Translations under genes and position numbers: made by a program
Notes under the pieces: generated by a model
What the model was told of the DNA's origin: nothing
The model's input: only the letters and a program-made list of their open reading frames with translations
Database searches by the model: none
In this document: in pieces, positions 46,862-56,229 of the stretch
Layout of the letters: each line of letters opens with the position of its first letter
Position numbering within the stretch: position 1 is the stretch's first letter
DNA from: Chryseobacterium tructae
Lineage (GTDB): Bacteria; Bacteroidota; Bacteroidia; Flavobacteriales; Weeksellaceae
Direction of reading: 5' to 3'
Assembly: GCF_030409875.1 (NCBI RefSeq)
Contig: NZ_JAUFQR010000001.1
Coordinates: 62,001 to 126,000 of the forward strand
DNA length: 64,000 bases

Positions 46862-47179
46862 ATGAAGAGTTTATCAATTACCGGACTTATCCTCTTAGCA
46901 GTTTCTGCTTTATTATTTTATCTTACCACTGATTTTGCGGTAGAACAGATCAAGATTTCTCATATTATGGGAATGATGGCTGGAGTAGGAATTGGGCTTA
47001 TTATTGGCGGAATGGTAGGATATCTAAGTAAAGGAAGTGCTATGAAGGCGGAACAAAAGAAAAAAGAATTCAAGCAGCTTCAGAAGGAAAAAGAAGAATT
47101 GGAAAAGCAGGCAGCAGAAATTGCAAAACGCCAGGCAGAGCTTGAAAACCAAAATCAAAATAAAAATCCTCAAATATAA
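46862..47179 (+). CDS. Small membrane protein with C-terminal coiled coil
   Basis: A 105-aa protein with two hydrophobic helices (residues 5-25 'SITGLILLAVSALLFYLTTD' and 33-55 'SHIMGMMAGVGIGLIIGGMV'), the second rich in Gly as in packed membrane hairpins. A highly charged coiled coil follows from residue 62 ('AEQKKKEFKQLQKEKEELEK'). I do not recognise a family. Start ATG at 46862. A hairpin overlapping its stop likely ends the transcript. Confidence 0.75.
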   Translation: MKSLSITGLILLAVSALLFYLTTDFAVEQIKISHIMGMMAGVGIGLIIGGMVGYLSKGSAMKAEQKKKEFKQLQKEKEELEKQAAEIAKRQAELENQNQNKNPQI

Positions 47180-47192
47180 AATTTGAGGATTT
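47164..47192. terminator. Hairpin overlapping the stop of the coiled-coil protein gene
   Basis: AAATCCTCAAAT pairs with ATTTGAGGATTT around a 5-nt loop that contains the stop codon. A and T rich flanks make it usable in both directions. Confidence 0.65.
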
Positions 47193-47216
47193 AAAATTGT
47201 TATTTTCGATTGTTGA

Positions 47217-47827
47217 TTAGAATTTATATCCTAAACCAACCATAAATAGGTTAGGTCTGTTATCATATCTAATCTCCGAACCGGAAACTCTGTTGATGAA
47301 GTTTCTCTCATCTTTACTGAAAGCTCCTTCGTATTTTGCATTTACAATAAGCTTTTTAATTTCAAGCTGTGCTCCGAATTGGTAGCCTACTGTAAAGTTA
47401 TTTTTTGCATTCTCTTTAAAATCATTGTAGGTGTTGTCTTTGCTTAGATTAAAGCTTCCAACCGGACCTACAAAAACACCTAGCATATTACCTAAAATGT
47501 TATATCCTAAAAGAACAGGAACATCAATACGGTTGCTTTTAACATCAAAAGTAGTGTTCTCAGTTGTGAATTCATTCTTAAAGTGAGTATAATAAACCTC
47601 AGGCATTAAGAACAATGATGTAGGTAATGCTACTTTCAATGAAAGTCCCACATTGAACCCTACATTGTTTTTCCTGTTCCTTCGATGGCATCATTCACCG
47701 TTCCTTTGATATTGGACCATGAAGGTGAGCCTGTAGGAAATATTAAATTGGCTTTACCTGCCAGTGAGATCTGTGCAGAAGCCCACATTGAAAAACCTAT
47801 TAACGCTATACTAAGTACCTTTTTCAT
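47217..47827 (-). CDS. Outer membrane beta-barrel (porin-like) protein (frameshift at ~47668)
   Basis: A 203-aa outer membrane protein. The signal peptide starts at 47827 ('VLSIALIGFSMWASAQ'), and the mature part is a series of amphipathic beta strands ending in Phe ('NLFMVGLGYKF'), as in OmpW/OprF-like 8-strand barrels. One base is missing in the TTTTT at 47668-47672 (plus strand). Restoring it changes 'GTGKTM*' to 'GTGKNNVGFNVGLSLKVALP' and joins the signal peptide to the barrel. The start overlaps the end of the ABC ATPase gene by 17 nt, so it is the last gene of that operon. Confidence 0.85.
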
Positions 47828-48620
47828 TATCTTCTAATTTTGTATTCTCAATCGTTTTATTGTTCTCCAGTAAATATTCTCTCAGTTCTTTAAACAGTTC
47901 TGAAGAATAAACGAAGTCGATCAGGTTTTTATTGCCTGCTGTAATCAGGATGTCTTTATTACCTTCCCATTCCTTGATTCCCAGCCTTAGGTATACAATT
48001 TTCTCGCCAATTGTCATGACCGAGTTCATATCGTGGGTATTGATAATCGTTGTTGTATTATATTCCTTGGTAATTTCGTAAAGAAGATCATCAATTACCT
48101 TTGAAGTGTAGGGATCAAGCCCTGAGTTAGGCTCATCACAGAATAAATACTTAGGATTGTTCACAATCGCTCTTGCAATGGCAACCCTTTTCTGCATTCC
48201 TCCTGAAATTTCAGACGGATATTTTCTTTCCGCTTTATCAAGATGTACTCTTCCGATTACTTCGAAAACTCTTTTCTTTTTTTCTCTATAAGTAAGGTTA
48301 GTAAACATGTCCAAAGGAAACATAATATTTTCCTCTACCGTTAAAGAGTCAAATAAAGCACTTCCCTGAAATACTGTTCCAATTTCTGAACGAAGATGTT
48401 GCTTTTCGTCTCTTGTCATGGTATTAACATCCCGGCCGTCAAATAGAATCTCTCCGGAGGATGGCATATAGACATTCAATAAGCTTTTAAGAAAAACGGT
48501 TTTTCCTGAGCCACTCTGTCCAATAATAAGGTTTACTTTTCCTTTATCAAATGAAGTTGAAATTCCCTTAAGTACTTCAACATCACCAAAACTTTTCTTA
48601 AGATCTTTTACCTCAATCAT
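47811..48620 (-). CDS. ABC transporter ATP-binding protein, MlaF type
   Basis: Cytosolic ATPase of 269 aa that powers lipid transport between membranes. Walker A 'LIIGQSGSGKTVFLKSLLNV', Q-loop 'GTVFQGSALFDSLTVEENI', signature 'EISGGMQKRVAIARAI', Walker B 'KYLFCDEPNSGLDPYTSKVI' and the switch His 'IINTHDMNSVMTIGEKI' are all present. The start is the ATG of MIEVKDLKKSFG; it overlaps the permease stop as TGATG, showing translational coupling. Family role is phospholipid trafficking for outer membrane asymmetry. Confidence 0.93.
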   Translation of the reverse strand: MIEVKDLKKSFGDVEVLKGISTSFDKGKVNLIIGQSGSGKTVFLKSLLNVYMPSSGEILFDGRDVNTMTRDEKQHLRSEIGTVFQGSALFDSLTVEENIMFPLDMFTNLTYREKKKRVFEVIGRVHLDKAERKYPSEISGGMQKRVAIARAIVNNPKYLFCDEPNSGLDPYTSKVIDDLLYEITKEYNTTTIINTHDMNSVMTIGEKIVYLRLGIKEWEGNKDILITAGNKNLIDFVYSSELFKELREYLLENNKTIENTKLEDNEKGT

Positions 48621-49372
48621 CAGCTTAATATTAATTGGGTTAAAATTAATTCGGAAATGATAATGAATACCATTGTCCATACTACAGCTTGTGTACTTGC
48701 ACGCCCCACTTCCAGAGATCCTCCTTTCACAAAGTATCCGAAATAAGAAGGAACTGTAGCAATGATGAATGCAAAAACTATGGTTTTGGTAAATGCATAA
48801 TAGATGAACAAATTAGGCATATACATTTGGATCCCGATTATATAGTCGTTTTCTGTCCAGTTTCCTGTTAAAATCCCGGCAATATACCCACCACCAATAC
48901 CAAATACAATACTGATGGCAATAAGAAGAGGATTAAAAATCATACAGGCAATGATCTTTGGAAATATCAGAAAGTTGGGTGAATTGACTCCCATAATATC
49001 CAAGGCATCAATCTGTTCGGAAACTCTCATTGTTCCAATACTGGAAGCAATATAGGATCCTACTTTTCCTGCTAAAATTAAACTGATGATGGTAGGAGCA
49101 AACTCCAAAACAAGTACTGCCTTTGTTGCATATCCTACAAATGAAGGTGGAATGGGAAATGAAGAAGCATCAAAGTTATTGAACATCTGAATAGCTACTA
49201 CAGCCCCCACGAAGATTGATGTGAAGACTACAAGTCCGAAAGAATTTACTCCCAAATCATTAATTTCCCTCATGAGCAGTTTCCAAAAAACCCTCATTTT
49301 CTGGGGTTTCTGCAGGGATTTTCCTAGAAGGATAAAATATTCCCCTACTGCTGTGAAAAACTTTTTTAACAT
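48620..49372 (-). CDS. ABC transporter permease, MlaE type
   Basis: Inner-membrane permease of 250 aa with about five or six membrane segments and the MlaE signature. Conserved blocks: 'VFTSIFVGAVVAIQMFNNFD', 'LVLEFAPTIISLILAGKVGS', 'ASSIGTMRVSEQIDALDIMG', and 'FLIFPKIIACMIFNPLLIA'. Together with the ATPase it forms an MlaFE-type lipid transporter; the MCE-domain periplasmic partner is not in this window. First gene of its minus-strand operon. Confidence 0.93.
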   Translation of the reverse strand: MLKKFFTAVGEYFILLGKSLQKPQKMRVFWKLLMREINDLGVNSFGLVVFTSIFVGAVVAIQMFNNFDASSFPIPPSFVGYATKAVLVLEFAPTIISLILAGKVGSYIASSIGTMRVSEQIDALDIMGVNSPNFLIFPKIIACMIFNPLLIAISIVFGIGGGYIAGILTGNWTENDYIIGIQMYMPNLFIYYAFTKTIVFAFIIATVPSYFGYFVKGGSLEVGRASTQAVVWTMVFIIISELILTQLILS

Positions 49373-49467
49373 ACTGCTAAATTAGACTTTTTTATTGAAT
49401 TAGGCTAAGGTTGAAGTGAAGACTAATGTCTGGATAATGTTAAAATTATCCTACCCTTAGCATAGCT

Positions 49468-50838
49468 TTATTTTGCATTTTTATCTCCGCCTACAACCAG
49501 TAAAACGGTTTTTAATGTAATAACCAGATCCAGAACGAAACTCCAGTTTCTTACATAAAACGCATCGGCAAGAACTCTTTTTTTCATTTCTACTTCTACA
49601 TCACCGGCATCACCACGCAATCCGCTTACCTGCGCAAGACCAGTAATGCCTGGATTTACCATACTTCTTAAACTATATCTTCCGATTTTTGGCTTATAAT
49701 AATTATCTACAGCCAACATATGAGGACGTGGCCCCACTACAGACATTTCTCCTTTCAGTACATTGATAAACTGAGGAAGCTCGTCAAGACTGGTTTTTCT
49801 TAGAAATTTACCTACCCTTGTAATTCTTGTATCATTTTCCCGGGTTGTACTTGTTGTCGATTCATCATTCACTACCATTGTCCTGAATTTTATACAATTG
49901 AATACCTCTTCATGGAAACCATATCGTTTCTGAAAGAAAAAGACCGGACCTTTGGAGCTCATTCTAATTAAAATGGCAATAATTGGAAATAACCATGAAC
50001 AGATGAAAACAAGTACAAATATGGAAAAGAATATATCAAATGATCTCTTCATCAGAAAATTGGAGTAATAATCTAATGGATATCTTGCTTGATTTAAAAC
50101 GGGTTGAGTTTGGATATAAGCAAGATCATACAGGAAAAAATCATTCTGAGTAATACTCGGAATTAACGAAATATGAACTTTATGTTCTTCTGCCAGTTTG
50201 AAAATTTCAGATTCTACACTTTCGCTGTAGGAATTGTCGGTAGAGAAAAACAAGGTATGAATTCCATTTTTCTTCCAGAGATCAACCAGTTCAGTGGTTG
50301 TGATATCCGTATTTTCATGTTCAAATATTCTATATCCGTAATCTTTACGTTCCTTAAAAATATTTTTCAGGATTTCTGTAGAATCATCATTTCCTAAAAA
50401 CATGATATTTCGGTAGTTCACCCCCAAAGAACGTAAGTACTTGATAGAGAAATAGATTAGTGATTTCGCAAAAAAGATAAATACAAACAGATAAAACGAT
50501 AGCCAGTAAATATCTGAATTGAAAAATACATTTTTACTGACCTTCCCAAGAAGAAGCACACCCAGTATAAACGATATAAAATGAAGCAGAAGGCGCTCCA
50601 GAAATAAGGTATATGTAAGGTTTCTCGGTATATTGTAAATCTTTGTCCTACCGCTGAGCAGCACCCAGAACAAAAACAGCAAAATTAGAGAAAAGGCATT
50701 CTGATACCAGGTTTCCTTATGGTATTTCAGATCTTCGTTTCTGCTTATAAAAAAGAATATGAAGATAGATGCAATAACCATAAGGTCAAGCAAAATAATG
50801 ATCGATTTCAGGTATCTAGAGTATCGAATTCTCTGCAT
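49468..50838 (-). CDS. Undecaprenyl-phosphate sugar phosphotransferase (WcaJ/exopolysaccharide priming type)
   Basis: Integral membrane enzyme of 456 aa that starts polysaccharide repeat synthesis by moving a sugar-1-phosphate from a UDP-sugar to undecaprenyl phosphate. Four N-terminal membrane helices are followed by a CoA-binding-like domain (about 150-260) and the C-terminal bacterial sugar transferase domain. That domain shows 'KRSFDIFFSIFVLVFICSW', 'GPVFFFQKRYGFHEEVFNCI', 'KFRTM', 'TSLDELPQFINVLKGEMSVVG', 'PRPHMLAVDNYY' and 'NPGITGLAQVSGLRGD'. No other polysaccharide genes are next to it. Confidence 0.93.
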   Translation of the reverse strand: MQRIRYSRYLKSIIILLDLMVIASIFIFFFISRNEDLKYHKETWYQNAFSLILLFLFWVLLSGRTKIYNIPRNLTYTLFLERLLLHFISFILGVLLLGKVSKNVFFNSDIYWLSFYLFVFIFFAKSLIYFSIKYLRSLGVNYRNIMFLGNDDSTEILKNIFKERKDYGYRIFEHENTDITTTELVDLWKKNGIHTLFFSTDNSYSESVESEIFKLAEEHKVHISLIPSITQNDFFLYDLAYIQTQPVLNQARYPLDYYSNFLMKRSFDIFFSIFVLVFICSWLFPIIAILIRMSSKGPVFFFQKRYGFHEEVFNCIKFRTMVVNDESTTSTTRENDTRITRVGKFLRKTSLDELPQFINVLKGEMSVVGPRPHMLAVDNYYKPKIGRYSLRSMVNPGITGLAQVSGLRGDAGDVEVEMKKRVLADAFYVRNWSFVLDLVITLKTVLLVVGGDKNAK

Positions 50839-50881
50839 CTATCGGTATTATAATAGGTACGGCCAGCTAATGTACGTATTT

Positions 50882-51510
50882 TTATGGTATATTCAGATAC
50901 TTATGCGTCTGAACAGAAGCCTGCCATTCCGGATGTTCCAGAATAAAATCTGTAATTTTAGGATACATATCATTTCTTTTGCTCCATTCACTCTGAAGGT
51001 AAAGTTTACAATTTTCAGAGACTTTTGCAGCTTGCTCTTGTGCAAATTCAAAGTCATGATTGTTGAAAACGATAACTTTAAGCTCATGCGCCTTTTGATA
51101 GATCTCTTCTTTAGGCAATCCTGTTTTCTTTGGAGAAAGGGTAATCCAGTCCAAATGTCCGCTCATGGGATAAGCTCCGGAAGTTTCGATATGAATGGTA
51201 CATCCAAGTTCTTTTAATTTGGATGTAAGAATTTCCAGATTCCAGGTTAACGGCTCTCCGCCTGTAAGAACGATGGTTTACAATGTTTAGCTGCTGTTTC
51301 AGCTATTTCTACGGCATCCATTAAAGGGTGAAGCTCAGGATCCCAGCTTTCTTTTACATCACACCAGTGGCAGCCTACATCGCAACCTCCCAATCTGATA
51401 AAATAAGCAGCCTTTCCTGTGTGCGCTCCTTCTCCCTGTAAAGTGTAAAAATGCTCCATTACAGGGAGCATTTTACCTTCTTTTAATAAAATATCTTGTT
51501 CTTTATTCAT
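50882..51510 (-). CDS. queE: 7-carboxy-7-deazaguanine synthase QueE (frameshift at ~51277)
   Basis: Radical SAM enzyme of the queuosine/7-deazaguanine pathway, making 7-carboxy-7-deazaguanine from carboxy-tetrahydropterin. The N-terminal half contains '[20 protein letters not shown]' and the cluster motif '[17 protein letters not shown]' (CxxxCxxC, of the QueE spacing). One base is missing in TTT at 51277-51279 (plus strand), so '[18 protein letters not shown]' reads '[10 protein letters not shown]' and stops. The downstream half begins with the expected GGEP and '[20 protein letters not shown]'. Restored length is 209 aa. Starts 7 nt after folD. Confidence 0.94.
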
Positions 51511-51517
51511 TTTAAAA

Positions 51518-52401
51518 TTAGTCGTTATAGACCGAAGTTTTATAAGCAATGATGGTGTTTTTCATCAACATCGCTCTTGTCATTGGGCCTACTCCTCCAG
51601 GAACCGGAGTAATCCAGCTTGCTTTTGCTGCACAGCTGTCAAAATCCACATCACCAGCAAGGTAATATCCTTTTGGAGAATCATCGTCTACTCTTGTGAT
51701 TCCAACGTCAACGATTACAGCACCCTCCTTAATCATTTCTCCTTTTAAGAAGTGTGGATCTCCCAAGGCTGTAATAACGATGTCTGCCTTTTTAGTATAT
51801 TCTTCAATATCTTTTGTGTATGAGTGTGTAAGCGTAACTGTTGAGTTTCCAGGGAAATCTTTTCTTCCCATTAAGATACTCATTGGTCTTCCTACAATTT
51901 TACTTCTTCCAATGATGACACAGTCTTTCCCTTTAGTTTCGATATTGTATCTTTCCAATAATGTTAAGATTCCGAAAGGTGTTGCGGGTAAGAAGGTATC
52001 CATTTCAAGAGCCATTTTCCCAAAGTTTTCAGGGTGAAATCCATCCACATCTTTTCTTGGGTCAATAGCATTGATAATTTTCTCCTGATCTACTTGATCC
52101 GGTAATGGTAACTGAACGATAAACCCGTCCACAGCTTTAGATTTATTAAGCTCGTCAATGGTCTCCAATAATTCAGATTCCGAAACTGTGCTAGGGAATT
52201 TGATTAAGCTGGATTGGAATCCTACTTCTTCACAGTCTTTACTTTAGCATTTACATAAGCCTTACTTGCCCCGTTGTTTCCTACAAGAATTGCCACCAAA
52301 TGAGGTGCTCTTCTTTTGCTTGCAAGGATTTTTTCCACTTCAACTTTGATCTCTGCTTTAATTTCCTTGGATACTTTAAGTCCGTCAAGAATTTCTGCCA
52401 T
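51518..52401 (-). CDS. folD: Bifunctional methylenetetrahydrofolate dehydrogenase/cyclohydrolase FolD (frameshift at ~52238)
   Basis: Cytosolic one-carbon enzyme that converts 5,10-methylene-THF to 10-formyl-THF with NADP(H). The N-terminus from ATG 52401 is '[18 protein letters not shown]', then '[20 protein letters not shown]', where the Tyr and Lys-containing active-site region continues. One base is missing in TTT at 52238-52240 (plus strand); restored, it reads '[19 protein letters not shown]'. The rest is intact: '[18 protein letters not shown]', '[19 protein letters not shown]' and '[20 protein letters not shown]', ending '[20 protein letters not shown]'. Full length 294 aa. Confidence 0.96.
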
Positions 52402-52427
52402 TTTTACTTTTTTACTTTTATTTAGAT

Positions 52428-53252
52428 TTAGATTTTTTCAAACACTACAATATCCTGAAATTCATCGGCGCCTTCCTTTTCTACATCATTTCTCCAGAAT
52501 CCTCCCTGGATGTTGGTTACTTTCAGACCGGCATCATGAGCCATTTGATTTAACAATGGAATGCTTACGGCAATATTAGCAGCCGTTACTTTATCATCCA
52601 TTAATCTGTAGCCTTCATACTGATGGGGGAAATGCATGCTGCCACTTTCTACTTTAGAATCATCATACAGAAAGAAAGTTGCCAGACATTGCCCGCCGCT
52701 CTTTAAAACCCTGCTGATTTCATTCAGGTATTGTCTGATCTCAGGGATTTGCATGTGGGTGAATACGGAAAACAGAAATGCTTTATCAAATTGTGATGCC
52801 TCATAAGGGAACGTAAAGTTCTCTGCCTTCTGACTGAACGTATTATACAGATCATTATAAATCGGTGTAAACTTAAAGTTGAAGTTCGGATATTTTCTAT
52901 GGATGTGTTTATCGCACCATTTAATTCCTTTTTCTACAGCATCAAAACCATCATAGGTTCCTTTATCTATGAATCCTGACAAGGCAACAGCTGTTCTTCC
53001 GATTCCACATCCTATATCCAGAACATGATCGGTATTTCTAAGCGCAATATGCTTTTTCAGAGCATTCATCTGACGGATTCCATGTGGAATAAAGTCACTG
53101 CTTCCCACATAAATGTCTCCCTTTTTAGGCTCGTTTTTAGCCCTTTTTCCGGTAATACCTTCATAGAAATCTATTGGAAAATAATAAAGTTTTCTTCCTA
53201 AGAGTCTAAAGCCGGGAGGCAGCTTGTAATAATATGATCGTAATGCAGACAT
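52428..53252 (-). CDS. Class I SAM-dependent methyltransferase
   Basis: A 274-aa protein with a Rossmann methyltransferase fold. Motif I is 'DHVLDIGCGIGRTAVALSG', followed by 'GFDAVEKGIKWCDK' and 'SRVLKSGGQCLATFFLYDD'. The N-terminus contains basic and aromatic residues ('YYYKLPPGFRLLGRKLYYF') but no signal. The substrate is unknown. It starts 3 nt after the pgi stop, so the two are in one operon. Confidence 0.88.
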   Translation of the reverse strand: MSALRSYYYKLPPGFRLLGRKLYYFPIDFYEGITGKRAKNEPKKGDIYVGSSDFIPHGIRQMNALKKHIALRNTDHVLDIGCGIGRTAVALSGFIDKGTYDGFDAVEKGIKWCDKHIHRKYPNFNFKFTPIYNDLYNTFSQKAENFTFPYEASQFDKAFLFSVFTHMQIPEIRQYLNEISRVLKSGGQCLATFFLYDDSKVESGSMHFPHQYEGYRLMDDKVTAANIAVSIPLLNQMAHDAGLKVTNIQGGFWRNDVEKEGADEFQDIVVFEKI

Positions 53253-53255
53253 CTG

Positions 53256-54896
53256 CTATTTATTTCCTTTATAATAATTAATCAATCCGTTGGTAGAGCT
53301 ATCGTGTGATGTTACAGCCTCGTTGCTTTCAAGTTCCGGCAAGATTTTGTTAGCAAGCACTTTACCTAATTCTACTCCGAACTGATCGAAGCTGAAAATA
53401 TTCCAGATAACTCCCTGAACAAATATTTTGTGTTCATACATTGCAATTAACTGACCTAATGAAAAAGGAGTTAATTCTTTGAATAATATAGAGTTAGTGG
53501 GAGTGTTTCCATGGAAGACCTTATAGTTTAATAATCTATCGATTTCCTCATCCGATTTTCCTGCATTTTTAAGCTCTTCTTCAACTTCTTCTTCTGTTTT
53601 TCCGAAAGCAAGAGCTTCAGTTTGTGCAAAGAAGTTGGCTAATAATTTATCCTGATGGTCAGAAACTTTATTAGGGCTTTTGGCATATGCGATAAAATCC
53701 GCAGGAATCAACTCTGTACCCTGGTGAATCAGCTGATAAAATGCGTGCTGGCCATTGGTACCTGGTTCCCCCCAAATGATTGGGCCTGTTTCATATTCTA
53801 CAAATTCGCCACTTCTGTCTACACACTTTCCATTGCTTTCCATATCTCCCTGCTGAAGATAAGCTGCAAATCTGTCCAGATACTGTGAATAAGGAAGGAT
53901 TGCATAGCTTGTTGCTGCATAGAAGTTACGATACCAGATTCCTAAAAGTCCCATTAATACAGGAACGTTTTCAGAAAAATCTTCGGTCTGGAAGTGTTGG
54001 TCTGTATCGAAAGCTCCTTTTAAAAGCTGCTCAAAATTGTCATACCCTACAGACAATACAATGCTTAATCCAATAGCACTCCAAAGGGAATATCTTCCAC
54101 CTACCCAATCCCAGAATTCGAAAATATTATCTTCTGCAATTCCGAATTGTTTAACAGCTTCAGTATTAGTGGATAAAGCAACAAAGTGTTTGGCTACATC
54201 TTCCTGTTGACCTGCTTTAAGGAACCAGTCTTTTGCTGAGTTCGCGTTCGTCATCGTTTCCTGAGTTGTAAACGTTTTGGAGGCAATGATGAATAGAGTT
54301 GTTTCAGGATTAAGGTTTTTAACAACCTCTGCAATATGATTTCCGTCCACATTGGAAACAAAGTGAACATTGAGTCTTGTTTTAAAATGCTTTAAAGCCG
54401 AACAAACCATTACAGGTCCCAGATCGGAACCTCCAATTCCAATGTTGACTACATCCGTAATTTCCTGTCCACTGAATCCTTTATGTTCTCCTGAAATGAT
54501 CTTCTCAGAAAAAGCTTTCATATGATTCAGAACTCTTTTGATCTGTGGTTTGATATTTTCGCCATCTACAAGAATCTCACGGTCGGAAAAATCTCTTAAA
54601 GCAGTATGTAAAACAGCTCTTCCTTCAGTTTCATTGATTTTATCACCAGAGAACATTTTAGAAATAGCATCTTTCAGCTGACATTCTTCTGCCAGTTGTA
54701 ATAAAAGTGCTTTTGTTTTAGAATCGATCAGGTTTTTAGAATAGTCAAAAAGGTAATTATCCTTTTGCAAAGAGAATTCTTCAAAACGGTTTGGGTTGTA
54801 TTGAAAAAGGCTTCTTAGTTCAAGATCATTCGCTGCGAAATGTTCATCAAGGGCTTTCCAGCTGTTGGTTTGTATAGGATTTATTTTTGATAGCAT
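53256..54896 (-). CDS. pgi: Glucose-6-phosphate isomerase
   Basis: Glycolytic enzyme interconverting glucose-6-phosphate and fructose-6-phosphate. Conserved regions include '[20 protein letters not shown]', '[20 protein letters not shown]', '[20 protein letters not shown]' and '[21 protein letters not shown]' with the catalytic Glu and His. The C-terminal signature '[23 protein letters not shown]' style block is present ('[18 protein letters not shown]'). At 546 aa it is full length. A TAAATTTG box lies upstream on the minus strand. Confidence 0.97.
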   Translation of the reverse strand: MLSKINPIQTNSWKALDEHFAANDLELRSLFQYNPNRFEEFSLQKDNYLFDYSKNLIDSKTKALLLQLAEECQLKDAISKMFSGDKINETEGRAVLHTALRDFSDREILVDGENIKPQIKRVLNHMKAFSEKIISGEHKGFSGQEITDVVNIGIGGSDLGPVMVCSALKHFKTRLNVHFVSNVDGNHIAEVVKNLNPETTLFIIASKTFTTQETMTNANSAKDWFLKAGQQEDVAKHFVALSTNTEAVKQFGIAEDNIFEFWDWVGGRYSLWSAIGLSIVLSVGYDNFEQLLKGAFDTDQHFQTEDFSENVPVLMGLLGIWYRNFYAATSYAILPYSQYLDRFAAYLQQGDMESNGKCVDRSGEFVEYETGPIIWGEPGTNGQHAFYQLIHQGTELIPADFIAYAKSPNKVSDHQDKLLANFFAQTEALAFGKTEEEVEEELKNAGKSDEEIDRLLNYKVFHGNTPTNSILFKELTPFSLGQLIAMYEHKIFVQGVIWNIFSFDQFGVELGKVLANKILPELESNEAVTSHDSSTNGLINYYKGNK

Positions 54897-54976
54897 GTTG
54901 TTGAGAATTTATAATTTACAGAATAATTTTTTGGATTAAAATCTTTAGGAATCCATAACGATTTATTTCTGATCTG

Positions 54977-54984
54977 CAAATTTA
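54977..54984 (-). promoter_or_regulatory. Promoter -7 box for pgi
   Basis: TAAATTTG on the minus strand matches TAnnTTTG, about 80 bp before the pgi start codon; a TTTG about 16 bp further upstream may be the -33 element. Confidence 0.5.
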
Positions 54985-55044
54985 AGGAAAAATAAAACCT
55001 CAAATAAATTTGGAGATGATAAATAACGATTTTTTAAAAAACAA

Positions 55045-55069
55045 AACCCCAGAAGTGATCTGAGGTTTA
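55045..55069 (-). terminator. Terminator after the TraB-sigma-membrane protein operon
   Basis: AAACCTCAG/CTGGGGTTT on the minus strand (one G-U pair), 7-nt loop, followed by TTGTTTTTT. Confidence 0.8.
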
Positions 55070-55101
55070 CTTTTTAGGAGATTAATGACTTTTTCTGAAT
55101 G

Positions 55102-55707
55102 TTATTCTTCCATCTCATTCAAAATGTTTTCCAATTGCTTAGCGTGGCGGCCATAAAAGTATTTTGTCCATAAAATGATACCTGCCACTACACAAAGAGT
55201 TCCCAGGATAACGATTAAAATGATCGAAGCTTGGGTTGAATTGGAGATTTCAGATAATGTTTTTCCCTTTTTTACCAGTACGTTGTAGATTCCTAATCCT
55301 ATAGTGAGTAGAAAATGAGGCAGGAGTAAGAAGCCAAATGACTGATATCTTTCCATATTAAGTTTAAGCTCATGGTAAATTTTCCAAAGACTGTTTTTCG
55401 TGTTTCCTGTGTAGAGTTCAGCCTGCTTGTAAAATTTAAAAAATCCATACAGATAGTAGCATGATATAATAACCATCATGGCGTAGGAAATATAATAAAT
55501 AAGATACTGTGAAGATGGAAATTTAAACTGAAGAGGAAAAAATCCCATAAGAATAATGGCTAAAATTTGTGTCCAAAATTCTTTTTTCATGCTTTTTTGT
55601 ATTTTTTCGATAGGGTGTTTGCTTTCCTTTAATTGTTCTATAGTGTCAGGAATATGGACGTTACTGTCCTCATTATTCCACTGTTCTTTTAGTTGATCAA
55701 AATTCAT
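55102..55707 (-). CDS. Membrane protein coupled to an ECF sigma factor
   Basis: A 201-aa protein with a short cytosolic N-terminus ('MNFDQLKEQWNNEDSNVHIP') and four hydrophobic segments. Its start overlaps the sigma factor stop by about 11 nt. Position directly after an ECF sigma gene, with cytosolic N-terminal helix and membrane domain, suggests an anti-sigma-like regulator, but no zinc-binding anti-sigma motif (HxxxCxxC) is seen. Function is inferred from context. Confidence 0.75.
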   Translation of the reverse strand: MNFDQLKEQWNNEDSNVHIPDTIEQLKESKHPIEKIQKSMKKEFWTQILAIILMGFFPLQFKFPSSQYLIYYISYAMMVIISCYYLYGFFKFYKQAELYTGNTKNSLWKIYHELKLNMERYQSFGFLLLPHFLLTIGLGIYNVLVKKGKTLSEISNSTQASIILIVILGTLCVVAGIILWTKYFYGRHAKQLENILNEMEE

Positions 55708-56206
55708 AACCTGATTTTTTTATGATTTGCTGTATTTTTTCTTTAGTTCTGTTGAGCTTTACACGGGCATTACCTTCGCTAAGCCCAAGATTATTCCCGA
55801 TTTCTTTGTGTGACATTCCTTCCATGAAATAAAATATAACGGCTTTTTCCAGAGCGTTCAATTCCTGAACAGCAAGGTAAAAGACCTCCAATTGTTTATC
55901 CTTTGTTGGGCTGTAATCCTCCTGCTGTACTTCAAAATGATGGGAAGAATCGCTATGGTTTTGAGATCTTTGCTTTTCCTTTTTTAGATAAGTGATTGCT
56001 GTATTGATCGCTACGCGATACATCCAGGTAGAAAACTCACTATTTCCTTTGAAGTTCTGATAGGATTTCCAGAGCTGGATAAGGATTTCCTGCTGGAGGT
56101 CTTCCCGGTCTTCTATGGAATCCGCATAGATCCGGGAGGCTTTGTATAAGATACCTTTATGCTGATTAACGAGTTTCAGAAAGGCTGTTTCAGTCGAATT
56201 GCTCAC
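55697..56206 (-). CDS. RNA polymerase sigma factor, ECF (sigma-70 family)
   Basis: Alternative sigma factor of 169 aa. Region 2 is 'LVNQHKGILYKASRIYADSI', 'EDREDLQQEILIQLWKSYQN', 'STWMYRVAINTAITYLKKEK'. Region 4 is 'LNALEKAVIFYFMEGMSHKE', 'IGNNLGLSEGNARVKLNRTK'. A GTG at 56206 is chosen as start: it begins VSNSTETAFLKLVNQH, the usual ECF N-terminus, and follows the TraB stop by 23 nt. A longer frame-open extension upstream lies inside the TraB gene in another frame. It is in an operon with TraB and a membrane protein. Confidence 0.9.
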   Translation of the reverse strand: MSNSTETAFLKLVNQHKGILYKASRIYADSIEDREDLQQEILIQLWKSYQNFKGNSEFSTWMYRVAINTAITYLKKEKQRSQNHSDSSHHFEVQQEDYSPTKDKQLEVFYLAVQELNALEKAVIFYFMEGMSHKEIGNNLGLSEGNARVKLNRTKEKIQQIIKKSGYEF

Positions 56207-56229
56207 AATGGTTTCACGGTTGATTATAG

